Assembly (NCBI GenBank): GCA_020057185.1
Contig: JAGVGK010000031.1
Span: forward strand, 1 to 42,537
Source of the DNA: Minisyncoccota bacterium
GTDB taxonomy: Bacteria > Patescibacteriota > Minisyncoccia > Phycocordibacterales > JACOZG01
Reading direction: 5' to 3'
Length of the DNA: 42,537 nt
The notes below the pieces were generated by a model. The model saw only the letters and a program-made list of their open reading frames with translations, was not told where the DNA came from and searched no databases. This document shows, piece by piece, positions 8,966-18,624 of the stretch (position 1 is its first letter; the number at the start of each line of letters is the position of its first letter). Both the position numbers and the translations under genes were made by a program.

Positions 8966-9082
8966 TTTGCCCAACTTTTGCTCAACCAAAATCTAAAACC
9001 AATCTCTTACAATATCGACGATCGTCAGTTTATTAAGAGATGCGAAATTGTGACGATAGCAGAAATTGGGGATAATAATATC

Positions 9083-9343
9083 TTAACGGATTAGTTTCGG
9101 CGCTTGGCGATCAAAGCGGTCAGTGAGAAGGGCGAGGATTTTTTCGCGGTGGCGGAAGATGAGATTGCGAGCAGTGGGCGATGATTTGATGGTTAGGGTC
9201 GGGGGGCGCCAAACCAATTCGGTGGGAGCGAGATTCACCCCACTCACTTGATAAATTATCTCACGCACTTCATCAAGAAAATTAGTTTGAGCGTCTAAAA
9301 AATTTTTAATTTTTGTGAAGTGAGATGAAGAAAGTGATTCCAT
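9083..9343 (-). CDS. DUF721/DciA-like protein (possible replicative helicase loader)
   Basis: 86 aa; LTIKSSPTARNLIFRHREKILALL resembles DUF721; located just downstream of dnaN. Confidence 0.5.
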   Translation of the reverse strand: MESLSSSHFTKIKNFLDAQTNFLDEVREIIYQVSGVNLAPTELVWRPPTLTIKSSPTARNLIFRHREKILALLTDRFDRQAPKLIR

Positions 9344-9353
9344 ACCAACAAAA

Positions 9354-10457
9354 CTAGCGATTGATCGGCATAATTAGATAAGTAAACGAGGCGTCCCCCA
9401 CCCCTTGAACCACCACTGGTTTATTCGGCCCATTAAATTTAAGCTTGAGCGAGTCGGTGTTAATTGATTGGAAACAATCCAATAAATATTTTATATTCAT
9501 CGCCAAGGTAATTGGCTCACCTTCAATCGTGGCGGTGAGGCGCGAGGTATTTTCACCCCGATCGTTGCTAGCAGTAAATTCAAGTTTTTTGTCCGCTGGT
9601 GAAACCATAATCGTCACTTGCCCGAAACGGTCAACAAAAATATTAAGCAATTTCAAGGCTTCTAATAAGTCGTTTTTAAGAACCACGACCTCGGTCGTTC
9701 TAGTGGTGGGGATAATTTGTCGATAATCCGGATAAACCCCATCCACCAACCGGGAAGTGAGATAAACTTCACCGGCTTGGAAAGAAATTTGGTGTTGATT
9801 ATACTCAACTGCCACCTCGTTGGTGTTGGTTTCCAAAACTCTAATCAATTCGGGAATATTTTTAGTGGGGATAATTAGGTTGGTGGCAGTTAAATTTATT
9901 TTGACGGTCGGCGGAAAAACCTTTTCCGCTAAACGGAACGAGTCGGTCGCCACAATTGCCAATTCGCCACCGTGGTTGTATAAGCAAACACTAGCAATTT
10001 CTGGTTTTACCAGTGAAGTTGAGGCGCTATAAGCCACCGCGCGTAGCGCGGTAGAAAAATAGTCACCAGGGATAACAAAAGATTGTTTTCCCTCAACCAC
10101 CCGAGGTAGAGATGGGAAATCGGCCGGCGGAAAACCTTTAATAATTGTGGTATGTTGGAGGGAAGAAACAACCAGATTCCCCGCCGTTACTTCTAGCGCG
10201 ACCGTGCTCGCGGCGAGGCTGGATAAGAAATTAAATAGGACCGCGCCGGGAACCGCCGCGACCCCAGTCTTTAAAACCTTACAAGGTAAAACAATTTCAA
10301 TTCCCAATTCCAAATTAGTCGCTCGAATCACTAAATTTCGCCCACTCGCGTCGAGTAACACTGAATTCAAAATTGGCAATGATAAATTCTTGCCGGTTAT
10401 TTTTTCAGCTAAGCCGATCGCATCTCGAAGTTTTTCTTTAGCACATTCTAATTTCAT
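9354..10457 (-). CDS. dnaN: DNA polymerase III beta sliding clamp
   Basis: MKLECAKEKLRDAIGLAEKITGKNLSLPILNSVLL...; C-terminal FTYLIMPINR. Confidence 0.97.
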   Translation of the reverse strand: MKLECAKEKLRDAIGLAEKITGKNLSLPILNSVLLDASGRNLVIRATNLELGIEIVLPCKVLKTGVAAVPGAVLFNFLSSLAASTVALEVTAGNLVVSSLQHTTIIKGFPPADFPSLPRVVEGKQSFVIPGDYFSTALRAVAYSASTSLVKPEIASVCLYNHGGELAIVATDSFRLAEKVFPPTVKINLTATNLIIPTKNIPELIRVLETNTNEVAVEYNQHQISFQAGEVYLTSRLVDGVYPDYRQIIPTTRTTEVVVLKNDLLEALKLLNIFVDRFGQVTIMVSPADKKLEFTASNDRGENTSRLTATIEGEPITLAMNIKYLLDCFQSINTDSLKLKFNGPNKPVVVQGVGDASFTYLIMPINR

Positions 10458-10653
10458 ATAATTATTATTTATCTAATTAAGTTTTATTATTAATACTAGC
10501 CGGCTGAATTATGGTGATAAGTTAATTAAGTGTTGATGGGGTTGGTTTTTATCAAATTTTTTGTTGGGGATATTTTGTTTAAAGATTTTATTTTTATCCC
10601 CATATGTTTTATTTTTATTTTTTATTAAATATTTATCCCCAACTAACACCCAG
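10458..10653. promoter_or_regulatory. AT-rich dnaA-dnaN intergenic region with DnaA-box-like sites; candidate oriC component
   Basis: ttatcccca at 10594-10602 and 10633-10641, inverted tggggatat at 10565-10573, in a very AT-rich stretch. Confidence 0.45.
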
Positions 10654-12009
10654 TTAATACAAGAGTGCGCGGATTTGATCAATTTCTCGACTCAAAAGAT
10701 TATTGGTTTTTAGTTCATTTTTGATTTTCTCATAAGCGTGGATAACAGTGGTGTGGTCGCGCCCCCCAAGCTTCTGTCCAATATAAGGATAAGAGGTGTG
10801 AAGATCTTCTCGCAGGAGATACATAATCACCTGCCGGGGCTTAACCACCTCTTTTTTTCGAGTTTTCTCATATAGTGTTTGCTCTTCAATATTATAAAAT
10901 TCAGCGACAATTATCGCGACATCTTTTATAGAAATCATTTTTTTAGGTTTAATATTATTTTTTATTAATTGTTTAACCTCAACCAATGTTGGTTCACGCT
11001 TCTTAAGATATGATTGACAGACAATTGAATTAAGTGCCCCCTCCAGCTCCCGGATATTATCCTGAATAACATTGGCAATGTAACCAAGAATCTCGTCGCT
11101 CACTGGGACATTTCCCAACCTAACTTTCGCTTGAAGAATTGCCAACCGCGACTCATAGTCTGGTTTATTAACATCAACAATCATCCCCCCCTCCAACCGC
11201 GACCGCAGTCGTTCTTCAATGCCACTGATATGTTTTGGGGGTTTGTCGGAGGAGAAAATAATTTGTTTGTTATTTTCATAAAAATTATTAAAAAGATGGA
11301 AAAGTTCTTCCTGGGTTTTTTCTTTTTCTGATAAGAATTGCACATCATCCATAATCAAAACATCATATTTACGGTATTTTTCCTTAAAAAGATTGGCACG
11401 ATTATTTTGCACGGAATTAACATAATCAATCATAAAACGTTCCGAGGTGACATAGTAAACCTTTTTTCCGCCGAGATGTTTTAAATAATTACCAATCGCT
11501 TGAGTGAGATGGGTTTTTCCTAGACCAGTGCCCCCGTAGATATACAAAGGGTTGTAAAGAGAGCCAAGTTTCCGAGCAACGGCATGCGCCGCCGCATGGG
11601 CTAATTCATTGAAAGGGCCGACGATAAATGATTCAAAAAGATAACGAGGGTTTAAATTATCCTCTTTGTTAATATAAAGTTCCTGCATCGCTAATTGTTC
11701 AGTGTAAGCTGGTTTTTCAAACACCACTTCACGCTTTTCCTTCGCGGGGTCTTCGATTTTGCTGATTAAATATTCTACCCCTCGGATTTCCGGGTGGAGA
11801 TCGCGGAGAGATTTGATAATGAATTTATGGTACTTGTTTACCAGCCATTCTTTCACGAAGGCATTAGGGACGCTTAGATAGACGATGCCCAATTCTTGCC
11901 TAGTGATATTAGTATTTTTAAACCAGGTGCCAAAATTAGCTTTTGAAACATTAAGTTCAATGTCAGCCAAAGCTTCCGCCCAAAGTGTTTTGTGATCAAT
12001 AAGTAACAT
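10654..12009 (-). CDS. dnaA: Chromosomal replication initiator DnaA
   Basis: NPLYIYGGTGLGKTHLTQAIGN, DVLIMDDVQFL, C-terminal LGGRDHTTVIHAYEKI. Confidence 0.98.
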   Translation of the reverse strand: MLLIDHKTLWAEALADIELNVSKANFGTWFKNTNITRQELGIVYLSVPNAFVKEWLVNKYHKFIIKSLRDLHPEIRGVEYLISKIEDPAKEKREVVFEKPAYTEQLAMQELYINKEDNLNPRYLFESFIVGPFNELAHAAAHAVARKLGSLYNPLYIYGGTGLGKTHLTQAIGNYLKHLGGKKVYYVTSERFMIDYVNSVQNNRANLFKEKYRKYDVLIMDDVQFLSEKEKTQEELFHLFNNFYENNKQIIFSSDKPPKHISGIEERLRSRLEGGMIVDVNKPDYESRLAILQAKVRLGNVPVSDEILGYIANVIQDNIRELEGALNSIVCQSYLKKREPTLVEVKQLIKNNIKPKKMISIKDVAIIVAEFYNIEEQTLYEKTRKKEVVKPRQVIMYLLREDLHTSYPYIGQKLGGRDHTTVIHAYEKIKNELKTNNLLSREIDQIRALLY

Positions 12010-12109
12010 GTCGTACGAAACATTATAACTGGTTACTTCAACAACTCTAGTTCCGCGATTTTGTTTATAACTAGTGGATTAATGTGGATAACTGGTATAT
12101 ACTACGCTC
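12010..12109. promoter_or_regulatory. dnaA-rpmH divergent intergenic region, candidate oriC/promoter region
   Basis: Consensus DnaA box (TTATCCACA on the minus strand) at 12083-12091; three ATAACTRGT 9-mers. Confidence 0.5.
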
Positions 12110-12244
12110 ATGTCGCAGACCTATCAACCCAAGAAGCGTAAGCGTCACAAAAAACACGGATTTTTAGTCCGCCAACGAACCACCAGTGGAAAACAGGTTG
12201 TTCAACGGCGCCGCCGGAAGGGGCGGGAGCGCCTGGCGGTTTAA
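12110..12244 (+). CDS. rpmH: 50S ribosomal protein L34 (44 aa, absent from ORF track)
   Basis: [44 protein letters not shown]. Confidence 0.96.
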   Translation: MSQTYQPKKRKRHKKHGFLVRQRTTSGKQVVQRRRRKGRERLAV

Positions 12245-12260
12245 AAGGACACTCATTGAT

Positions 12261-12611
12261 ATGTTGTCGCGACAACATCGAGTGACTCGCCGACAATTTC
12301 CGCTTGTCCTTAAGGCGAGTCGTTCATACCACTCCCCTTTTTTGTCCTTAAGGGCGGCTCGGAAGTCCAATAGTGATTTAAGGCCAACTCCATTTGCTTT
12401 TATTGTGTCTCACAAGGTGGCGGCGAAGGCGGTTGACCGTAATAAATTAAAACGGCGCGCTCGCGCCATTGTCCGAGAGCTTCTACCTAAGATAAAAGAC
12501 AATTATGCCTGTCTCTTATTTTTCAAAAAGGAAGCAGTCGCCCTTACTTATCAAGAATTAAAAAAAACTATTCAAGACATTCTTATTCACGCCAATGTCA
12601 TATCTTTTTAA
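12261..12611 (+). CDS. rnpA: Ribonuclease P protein component
   Basis: MLSRQHRVTRRQFPLVLK...FIVSHKVAAKAVDRNKLKRRARAIVREL (RNR-like motif); in rpmH-rnpA-yidC order. Confidence 0.93.
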   Translation: MLSRQHRVTRRQFPLVLKASRSYHSPFLSLRAARKSNSDLRPTPFAFIVSHKVAAKAVDRNKLKRRARAIVRELLPKIKDNYACLLFFKKEAVALTYQELKKTIQDILIHANVISF

Positions 12612-13326
12612 CCAATTATTTTTTAACCCTCTTTACAATCTCCTGATTTGGCTGAGTGCTGTTTTGCCGTGGCACAGTTTGGGCTTAGCCATTATTATCT
12701 TAACGATTATTGTTAAAATAATTCTTCTCCCTCTTTATCATAAAACCACCACTTCCCAAAAGAAAATTAAGGCCCTAGAGCCGAAACTCAAAGAGCTCAA
12801 AGAGAAACATGCCAATAATCGCGAGGAACAAGCGAAGCAAACGATGGCGCTTTATCGTGAACACGGCATTAACCCCTTGACCAGTTTCTGGTTGCTTCTA
12901 ATTCAAATCCCTATTGTCTTAGCCTTATTTTGGGTCTTTCGAGATAGTTTTAATGTCCGCCCCGAAATTTTATATTCATTCATTACTCCGCCAGCATTAA
13001 TTAATGCGACTTTGTTTGGGTTAGATTTAACCGCCAAAAACTATGTGCTCGCGATTTTAGTCGGGGCCAGTCAGTTTATCCAAATGCGTTTAGCTATTCC
13101 CCCCATTCCCCCATCAACTTCCCAAGAGAAATCTTTTAAAAATGATTTTGCCCGAAGCATGAACCTCCAAATGCGTTATATGATGCCGGCGTTTATTACC
13201 CTCGTTTCTTTCGGTTTCCCAGCCGCTCTAACCCTCTATTGGTTAACGAGCAACCTCTTCGCGATTGGTCACGAATTGTTTGTTAAACGCCAAGCGACCA
13301 CAATGCCGCTGTCCAGCGGTCAATAA
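12595..13326 (+). CDS. yidC: YidC/OxaA membrane protein insertase
   Basis: LAIIILTIIVKIILLPLYHKTTTSQKKIKALEPKLKELKEK; C-terminal FPAALTLYWLTSNLF. Confidence 0.95.
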   Translation: MSYLFNQLFFNPLYNLLIWLSAVLPWHSLGLAIIILTIIVKIILLPLYHKTTTSQKKIKALEPKLKELKEKHANNREEQAKQTMALYREHGINPLTSFWLLLIQIPIVLALFWVFRDSFNVRPEILYSFITPPALINATLFGLDLTAKNYVLAILVGASQFIQMRLAIPPIPPSTSQEKSFKNDFARSMNLQMRYMMPAFITLVSFGFPAALTLYWLTSNLFAIGHELFVKRQATTMPLSSGQ

Positions 13327-14545
13327 AGATTAAACGTTTTCCGGTTTCATCGAGAATCAGATTAATTGCGTCTAATTTATTATTGCCAGTTAAATTATTG
13401 GTAAATATAATTTTCGCTTCGCCAGTGCTGGTGTCTACTTGCCAGAAGCTGTCATTGAAAGTCACTTCTCCGCGCCACCAATCGTCGGGATATTGGGCGC
13501 CGAGTGAGGGGGAATTTGGGACGGCACAATAAAGAGTCACGGCATCGGACGCCCAAACACATTTTTCTGGTAAGGTGGCGATGGTTAGCGCGCGAGTCTC
13601 GCCGTCTCGCGGTGAATAAATTGACAGCGCGCTCAAGCCCTGACCATAGAGAACTTTGGTTCCAGTTTGGTTTACGAGCGCGGTAAAGCCAAATTTATCA
13701 CCAAGAACGCGAGTCAAGGCGCCAGTCTCGGGATTAAGAAAATAGAGTGTGCCCGGGGTCTCGGCGCTCGCGCGCGGAGTGAGGGCGATGATAGTGGTGG
13801 ATGGCCAACTGACGGTCCAAGATTTCAAACGAGAAGTGAAAACGGTGCGGGTTTTGCCAGTGAGAAGATCGGTGACGGTGCCACTTACTCCATCAACAGT
13901 GTTGGCGAGCGAGAAAAAACGATTGCGATTGGGTGAGACGGCAATCCCGCCTGCCACCACATTAGGCATTACCGCGCCGACCAAATCAGTTAGCTCGGTG
14001 GTGGTCGCCTTGAGATTATAAGCGCCACGGAAAGTGGTTGGCTGATCTTGATTGTCTAGAGATTGAGCTAATAAAATAAGTGTGTCGTCTTTTTTATTGC
14101 GAGCGATCCCCCACCAGGTATGGGCAACCCCGGGTAAAGAGTTGATAGTTAGTTGTTGATTATTCTGCCCATCGGTCATGGCGCGGAAAAGATTACCCGT
14201 GTTCTCTTCGAGATAAATAAGCGTGGCGGGCGTGGTGGAACTCACGCGGGGCAAGAGAACTGCACCAGTGACCGCGGTCGGCGCCAGTTTGGTTAAACCA
14301 CTGATGTTGATTGGTGGAGGCAAAAGATTAATCGGGTTTGTTTCCACTGGTGAGAGTGGGACATCAGATGTTGGTGGCACTTCATTGACGACTGGTGGCG
14401 AAACTGGGAAACCAGAGAGCGGAGTCTCGATGGGGGCTGGTGGCGTGCTGTTTTTGCTGGGACGATTAACCCAAAAAAGAATACCACCGGCTAAGGCGAG
14501 AATTAGGACAATGAGGGAGATCGCGATTAAAAGTCGTTTGTTCAT
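13283..14545 (-). CDS. Hypothetical membrane-anchored extracellular protein (420 aa), probable T4SS-cluster member
   Basis: N-terminal TM segment, Pro-rich linker, repeated beta-rich segments; last gene of the minus-strand cluster. Confidence 0.8.
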   Translation of the reverse strand: MNKRLLIAISLIVLILALAGGILFWVNRPSKNSTPPAPIETPLSGFPVSPPVVNEVPPTSDVPLSPVETNPINLLPPPINISGLTKLAPTAVTGAVLLPRVSSTTPATLIYLEENTGNLFRAMTDGQNNQQLTINSLPGVAHTWWGIARNKKDDTLILLAQSLDNQDQPTTFRGAYNLKATTTELTDLVGAVMPNVVAGGIAVSPNRNRFFSLANTVDGVSGTVTDLLTGKTRTVFTSRLKSWTVSWPSTTIIALTPRASAETPGTLYFLNPETGALTRVLGDKFGFTALVNQTGTKVLYGQGLSALSIYSPRDGETRALTIATLPEKCVWASDAVTLYCAVPNSPSLGAQYPDDWWRGEVTFNDSFWQVDTSTGEAKIIFTNNLTGNNKLDAINLILDETGKRLIFIDRWTAALWSLGV

Positions 14546-14552
14546 ATTTATA

Positions 14553-14948
14553 TTATAAATCTAATTTAAAATTAATTAAATCGGGATTGATGGTGTTCAA
14601 AATTAACCAAGCGGAGAGCGCGAGAATAAGCCCGACTAAAGCATTACTGATTCGTTCTTTGCCCGAGCTTTTAACTCCTGGCACTTCGCTAAGAATATAT
14701 TGAAGACCGCCAACCACAATTAACAAAACCGCAATCCCGCCGGCGAGGGCGATCAGGGTTCCAAATAATAAACTAAGATAATGACCCAAACTTACTTCTT
14801 GTTCTTGTCCGTTGACAATATCGGGCTGGAGCAGACACACGCCATTGTTTTTAGGAACACAATCTGTTGCTTGGGCTGGCGTAACCCCCACTCCCCAAAA
14901 GCTAGTGAGAAGAGTGAAGATAGTGAGTGAAATAATTAAATAGCGCAT
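14553..14948 (-). CDS. T4SS pilin-like (VirB2/TrbC-type) protein
   Basis: Signal peptide plus two hydrophobic segments (LFGTLIALAGGIAVLLIVVGGLQYIL; ISNALVGLILALSAWLIL). Confidence 0.7.
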   Translation of the reverse strand: MRYLIISLTIFTLLTSFWGVGVTPAQATDCVPKNNGVCLLQPDIVNGQEQEVSLGHYLSLLFGTLIALAGGIAVLLIVVGGLQYILSEVPGVKSSGKERISNALVGLILALSAWLILNTINPDLINFKLDL

Positions 14949-14950
14949 AG

Positions 14951-15697
14951 TTAGAAATTAAATTCGGATAAGCCGAAACCGAGTGTGATCACGCGGTTAG
15001 CGGTTTGAAGAAGTTGGACTTCGCTTCGCGCGGTGACCGAGAGCTTAACTTCCCCTGACCCTTGACTTGGCGCGACGACGGTGAAAAAGCGCGGATCTTC
15101 TCTCTGCGCTGGCGCGCTTGTCCCATCCACTCGCCAATCGAAGGTGACCCGCCGAGTGGCGAGCTCGAGCGGCGAGAAGCCAAAAGCTTCCGCGAATAAA
15201 GTGGTCTCGGCGGTGCCGATAGGGATGAGGCCGGTTAAACTGCGCGCGCGAGTGGGATTAGTTAATTGGCGCGGGGCGAACAGAACAATTTTAGGTGGCG
15301 TCGTCGGAATAGTGACGCGAGACTCGGCCAAGCGCTCGCTTTGACCATTTAAGACCTCGACATTAACGATACTCGAGGCGCCATCCTGATCGGCGCGATA
15401 TTCCAGAACATCCTTTCCTCGACCAGACGCGGATTGAATTGGGTTGCGATCTTTAACCCACCGAAAAATTAGTTGGCTGGAAACTAATCGCTGGCCATTT
15501 TGCGTCACATTAGGAATAGCGACCACGCGGACGAGATTACCAGCCGTGGGCAACGGCCGACCGGCATAGAAGACAGGCGCGGAAGTCTCCCCCTCCCACA
15601 AGAGGTCCACAGTATTCGTGGTGGCACCGTGAACTGTCATCGCAACCATCGCGCTAGTGAAAATTAAACTGAAGATAAGAATTAAAAAAGTTTTCAT
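14951..15697 (-). CDS. Secreted hypothetical protein, T4SS cluster
   Basis: N-terminal signal sequence; Ig/PKD-like beta pattern. Confidence 0.7.
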   Translation of the reverse strand: MKTFLILIFSLIFTSAMVAMTVHGATTNTVDLLWEGETSAPVFYAGRPLPTAGNLVRVVAIPNVTQNGQRLVSSQLIFRWVKDRNPIQSASGRGKDVLEYRADQDGASSIVNVEVLNGQSERLAESRVTIPTTPPKIVLFAPRQLTNPTRARSLTGLIPIGTAETTLFAEAFGFSPLELATRRVTFDWRVDGTSAPAQREDPRFFTVVAPSQGSGEVKLSVTARSEVQLLQTANRVITLGFGLSEFNF

Positions 15698-16050
15698 ATT
15701 TTGTTTAAAGCGCGACTGGCGATCGGCGCGACATTACCTAAAGTTTTCGCGGCAATAATTTTCGCGACCATGGGCCAAATCACGGCCGTCCAACCCGGGA
15801 CGCCGGCGGAGCCGGCGACGAGGGGCGCTATTAGTATACCAATTCTTTTGAAGTTTGCCTCGCCCTTGAGTGTTAACCAAACACTGAACGACATAAAAGC
15901 AAACAGATTCGGGATCCAATTGATAATGAAGCCTAGACCGAAAGTGATGACCGTAATGATCGTCGTGGTCAGATCAACCAACAGAGCCACCGCAATCATT
16001 CCACCCCCCGTGAGCCAATTCAGTCCGTCCTTTTTCTGATCGTCAGCCAT
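15694..16050 (-). CDS. Small integral membrane protein, T4SS cluster
   Basis: Multiple hydrophobic segments; stop/start overlap with neighbour. Confidence 0.7.
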   Translation of the reverse strand: MADDQKKDGLNWLTGGGMIAVALLVDLTTTIITVITFGLGFIINWIPNLFAFMSFSVWLTLKGEANFKRIGILIAPLVAGSAGVPGWTAVIWPMVAKIIAAKTLGNVAPIASRALNKI

Positions 16051-16053
16051 AAT

Positions 16054-17880
16054 TTATTGAACGGTTTCCCCCTCAACTCCCGCCACGAGGTCTTGCTTGG
16101 CTTTCTTGATCGAGAGAAGTTGCGACGGATCGGAGGTGATGATCTGATCTTCAGTATAGGAAGCAATGATTTTCAACGCCACATGTTTCAAGCCCGCGAA
16201 GAAAATACCTTCGCCGACGCCGGATTCGAGTAAGAGATATTTCTCTTCATCGGTCAGTTGAAAAGTTTTTTGAACCAAATCAATTGACGCCGGCGACTGT
16301 TTGAGCAGAAGTTGAATCGACGAGTTGGTGATAATGGCGAGCCCGTAGGGCGAGAGGAGGAAGTCACCGACATCTTGAGTGATGGTCGCCACGCCGAGAT
16401 AATATTTCCGACCGCGTTTGACGAGCGAGAAGAGGAAGGAGCCGGTGTCTTTCGACTTCATCATCCACCACGCCTCGTCAATCACCAAGAGTCGTTTCTT
16501 GAGCGTCCGCCGAATCGCGTTCCAGATATTGTGCATCACGATATACATTGCCACCGGCTTGAGTTCGTCTTCCATATCGCGCACCGAGAAAACGACGAAC
16601 TTTTTATTGATATCCACATTGGTCGGCCGATTGATGAAACCTGCCCACGACCCTTGAGTATATTTGAGCAGGCGTTGCGCCAGCGCCCCGCCCCCTTCCA
16701 TCCCCGTCAGTACCAACTCGAGGTCGGAGAGCAAGGGCGCCGACTTACCAGTGAAATCTGAATCCGGCGTAATATCTTTAAGCGCGTAAGTTTCGGTGAT
16801 AGCACTGTCAATGATCGCGTCTTCATCGGGCGTTAGCCCGCCCAACATTAAGCGGAAGAGCCCGACGAGATTAATGATATTGGAACGGAGAACATCGGCC
16901 GGTGATTCGTCTTCGCGCGGATAGGGTAGATCAAAAGGGTTGATGTGGTGCTCGGAAGTGAGGGAGATGTTGAAGTAGCGCCCGCCGACCGCTTCGGCCA
17001 AGTATTCATATTCGCGCTCCGGATCAACGACGATAACATCGGTGCCAAACATTAGGGTGCGCAAAATCTCGAGCTTAGTGGCGTAAGATTTGCCGGCGCC
17101 GGACTTGGCGAAGATGACGGAATTGTAGTTCTCGAGCGAGAAACGGTCGAAGAGCACCAGCGACGAATTGTGGCGGTTGACCCCATAAAGGATTCCTTTG
17201 TTGGAAGTGAGATCGAAAGAGACAAAGGGAAAGAGTGACGAGAGCGGTGAAGAATTCAATTTATAATTCACTTGCAGTCGATCGAGTGCGACGGGTAAGA
17301 CGGTTTCGAAACCTTCCGCTTGTTGGAAGAGCGCCGGCTTCAAGTGCACCAGTTTGGCATCCAGAATTCCTTTCACTTCGGACTCGGTTTTGTTTAATTC
17401 TTCCTCGTTGTCACCGTAGATGGTGATGTAGAGACCGACATCAAAAATCTTTTCCTGCGCCTGCTGGAGCGCGTCGCGCAGATTCTCGATATCTTGATAA
17501 GCGATGTCAAGAATCGGATCACGGACGAGCCCCTTATCTTCCTTAATACTGATTTGGCTTTGCACCTCCGCCACCTTTTTCTCCAACTGGCGCAAGGCAA
17601 TCGCGGTGTCAATCGGGTGAATGAGAATGGAGACATCAAAAATTTTGTCGAGATTAATAATTGGAGAGAACCAGTCGCCGGTGAGAAAGCGCGGGTAAGA
17701 CATCACGAAGAGCGTCCGCGCCACTTTCTCACCGAGGTTGATGAGGCGCGGGGTGACGCGCAAGGCGGCGGGGGCAATAATATCGCGCAGTTCAAGGACG
17801 CCCGTCTTGTAGATATCGCTCGGCAGAATCGGGGCGATCGCGGTCGAGGGATTGGTTGATGAAGGTTTGAAAAAAGACAT
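16054..17880 (-). CDS. virB4: VirB4/TraC-family T4SS ATPase
   Basis: VIFAKSGAGKSYATKLEILR, DVIVVDPEREYEYLAEAVGG, RLLVIDEAWWMM, GVATITQDVGDFL. Confidence 0.93.
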   Translation of the reverse strand: MSFFKPSSTNPSTAIAPILPSDIYKTGVLELRDIIAPAALRVTPRLINLGEKVARTLFVMSYPRFLTGDWFSPIINLDKIFDVSILIHPIDTAIALRQLEKKVAEVQSQISIKEDKGLVRDPILDIAYQDIENLRDALQQAQEKIFDVGLYITIYGDNEEELNKTESEVKGILDAKLVHLKPALFQQAEGFETVLPVALDRLQVNYKLNSSPLSSLFPFVSFDLTSNKGILYGVNRHNSSLVLFDRFSLENYNSVIFAKSGAGKSYATKLEILRTLMFGTDVIVVDPEREYEYLAEAVGGRYFNISLTSEHHINPFDLPYPREDESPADVLRSNIINLVGLFRLMLGGLTPDEDAIIDSAITETYALKDITPDSDFTGKSAPLLSDLELVLTGMEGGGALAQRLLKYTQGSWAGFINRPTNVDINKKFVVFSVRDMEDELKPVAMYIVMHNIWNAIRRTLKKRLLVIDEAWWMMKSKDTGSFLFSLVKRGRKYYLGVATITQDVGDFLLSPYGLAIITNSSIQLLLKQSPASIDLVQKTFQLTDEEKYLLLESGVGEGIFFAGLKHVALKIIASYTEDQIITSDPSQLLSIKKAKQDLVAGVEGETVQ

Positions 17881-17888
17881 AATGATAA

Positions 17889-18572
17889 TTAACCTAAGGT
17901 GGGCGCCGTGGTCTCGCCCGGGTTGAAAATTTTGAAGAAGAGTTCGACCAGCTCTTGCGTGCCCAGCTCGACCACTCGCACCCCGACGCGCGCTAGACCT
18001 TGCTCAACGACCCCGGCCCGTTGCTCGAGCTGGGTGCGTTGCTCGTCGAAGTTGTCTGTTGAACCACTGGTCGACTCGTCGCGCCCGCCTTGCCATCGGG
18101 CAGGCTTAGCGCGACCCGGGAATAACCGACGCCAGAAGCCCGTTCGCTGGGAGAAAATCGGTGGGTCGTAAGGCACGACGACGAAAAAAGTTTTCGCCAT
18201 AATGTTGGTGCTCTCGGTGAACTTCTTAATGAATTCAATATATTCGCGAGTTTGGATTTTAAGCAGATCATTCAACTGATCCTTCTCGAGGGCTTCGAGC
18301 GTTTCCAGATACGGGCGAATGTCGAGCTTGCGCGATTCGACGAAAATCTGGATATGGAAGTCGAGCGAGTTCAAGAAGTTCTGATATTGCAGAAGCATCG
18401 CCGTCTGCTCGTCTTCCGATTTCAAGGCGAAGTTGACGGACGAGGCAATGAGCACGAGACGCAGTCCCCCGCCTTTCAAGATGGCGACACCGTCGCGGAT
18501 CTCTTTAATCGGGACGAAGTCCTGCGCCGCTCGCGCTTTCGCCTTATTCTCATTTTGATTTATGTTTTGCAT
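17889..18572 (-). CDS. VirB4/TraC N-terminal-domain-like protein encoded separately
   Basis: VPIKEIRDGVAILKGGGLRLVLIASSVNFALKSEDEQTAMLLQYQNFLNSLDFHIQIFVESRKLD; immediately upstream of virB4. Confidence 0.75.
   Translation of the reverse strand: MQNINQNENKAKARAAQDFVPIKEIRDGVAILKGGGLRLVLIASSVNFALKSEDEQTAMLLQYQNFLNSLDFHIQIFVESRKLDIRPYLETLEALEKDQLNDLLKIQTREYIEFIKKFTESTNIMAKTFFVVVPYDPPIFSQRTGFWRRLFPGRAKPARWQGGRDESTSGSTDNFDEQRTQLEQRAGVVEQGLARVGVRVVELGTQELVELFFKIFNPGETTAPTLG
18081..18114. repeat. In-frame palindromic insert in the VirB4-N-like gene
   Basis: Minus strand cgcgctaagcctgcccgatggcaaggcgggcgcg; core resembles the yebC palindrome (CTTGCCCGCCGGTGAGGCGGG vs CCTGCCCGATGGCAAGGCGGG). Confidence 0.6.
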
Positions 18573-18624
18573 TTTGTTTTAATCTTTTCGCTGTTGTTTT
18601 ACACTTTGCGTTTTTAGTTTTGCG

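Noticed and set aside
15800-15820. cgccggcggagccggcg as another member of the in-frame palindrome family
   Set aside because: Short, and sequence does not align well with the yebC and 18.1-kb elements; may be ordinary Ala/Gly/Ser codons.
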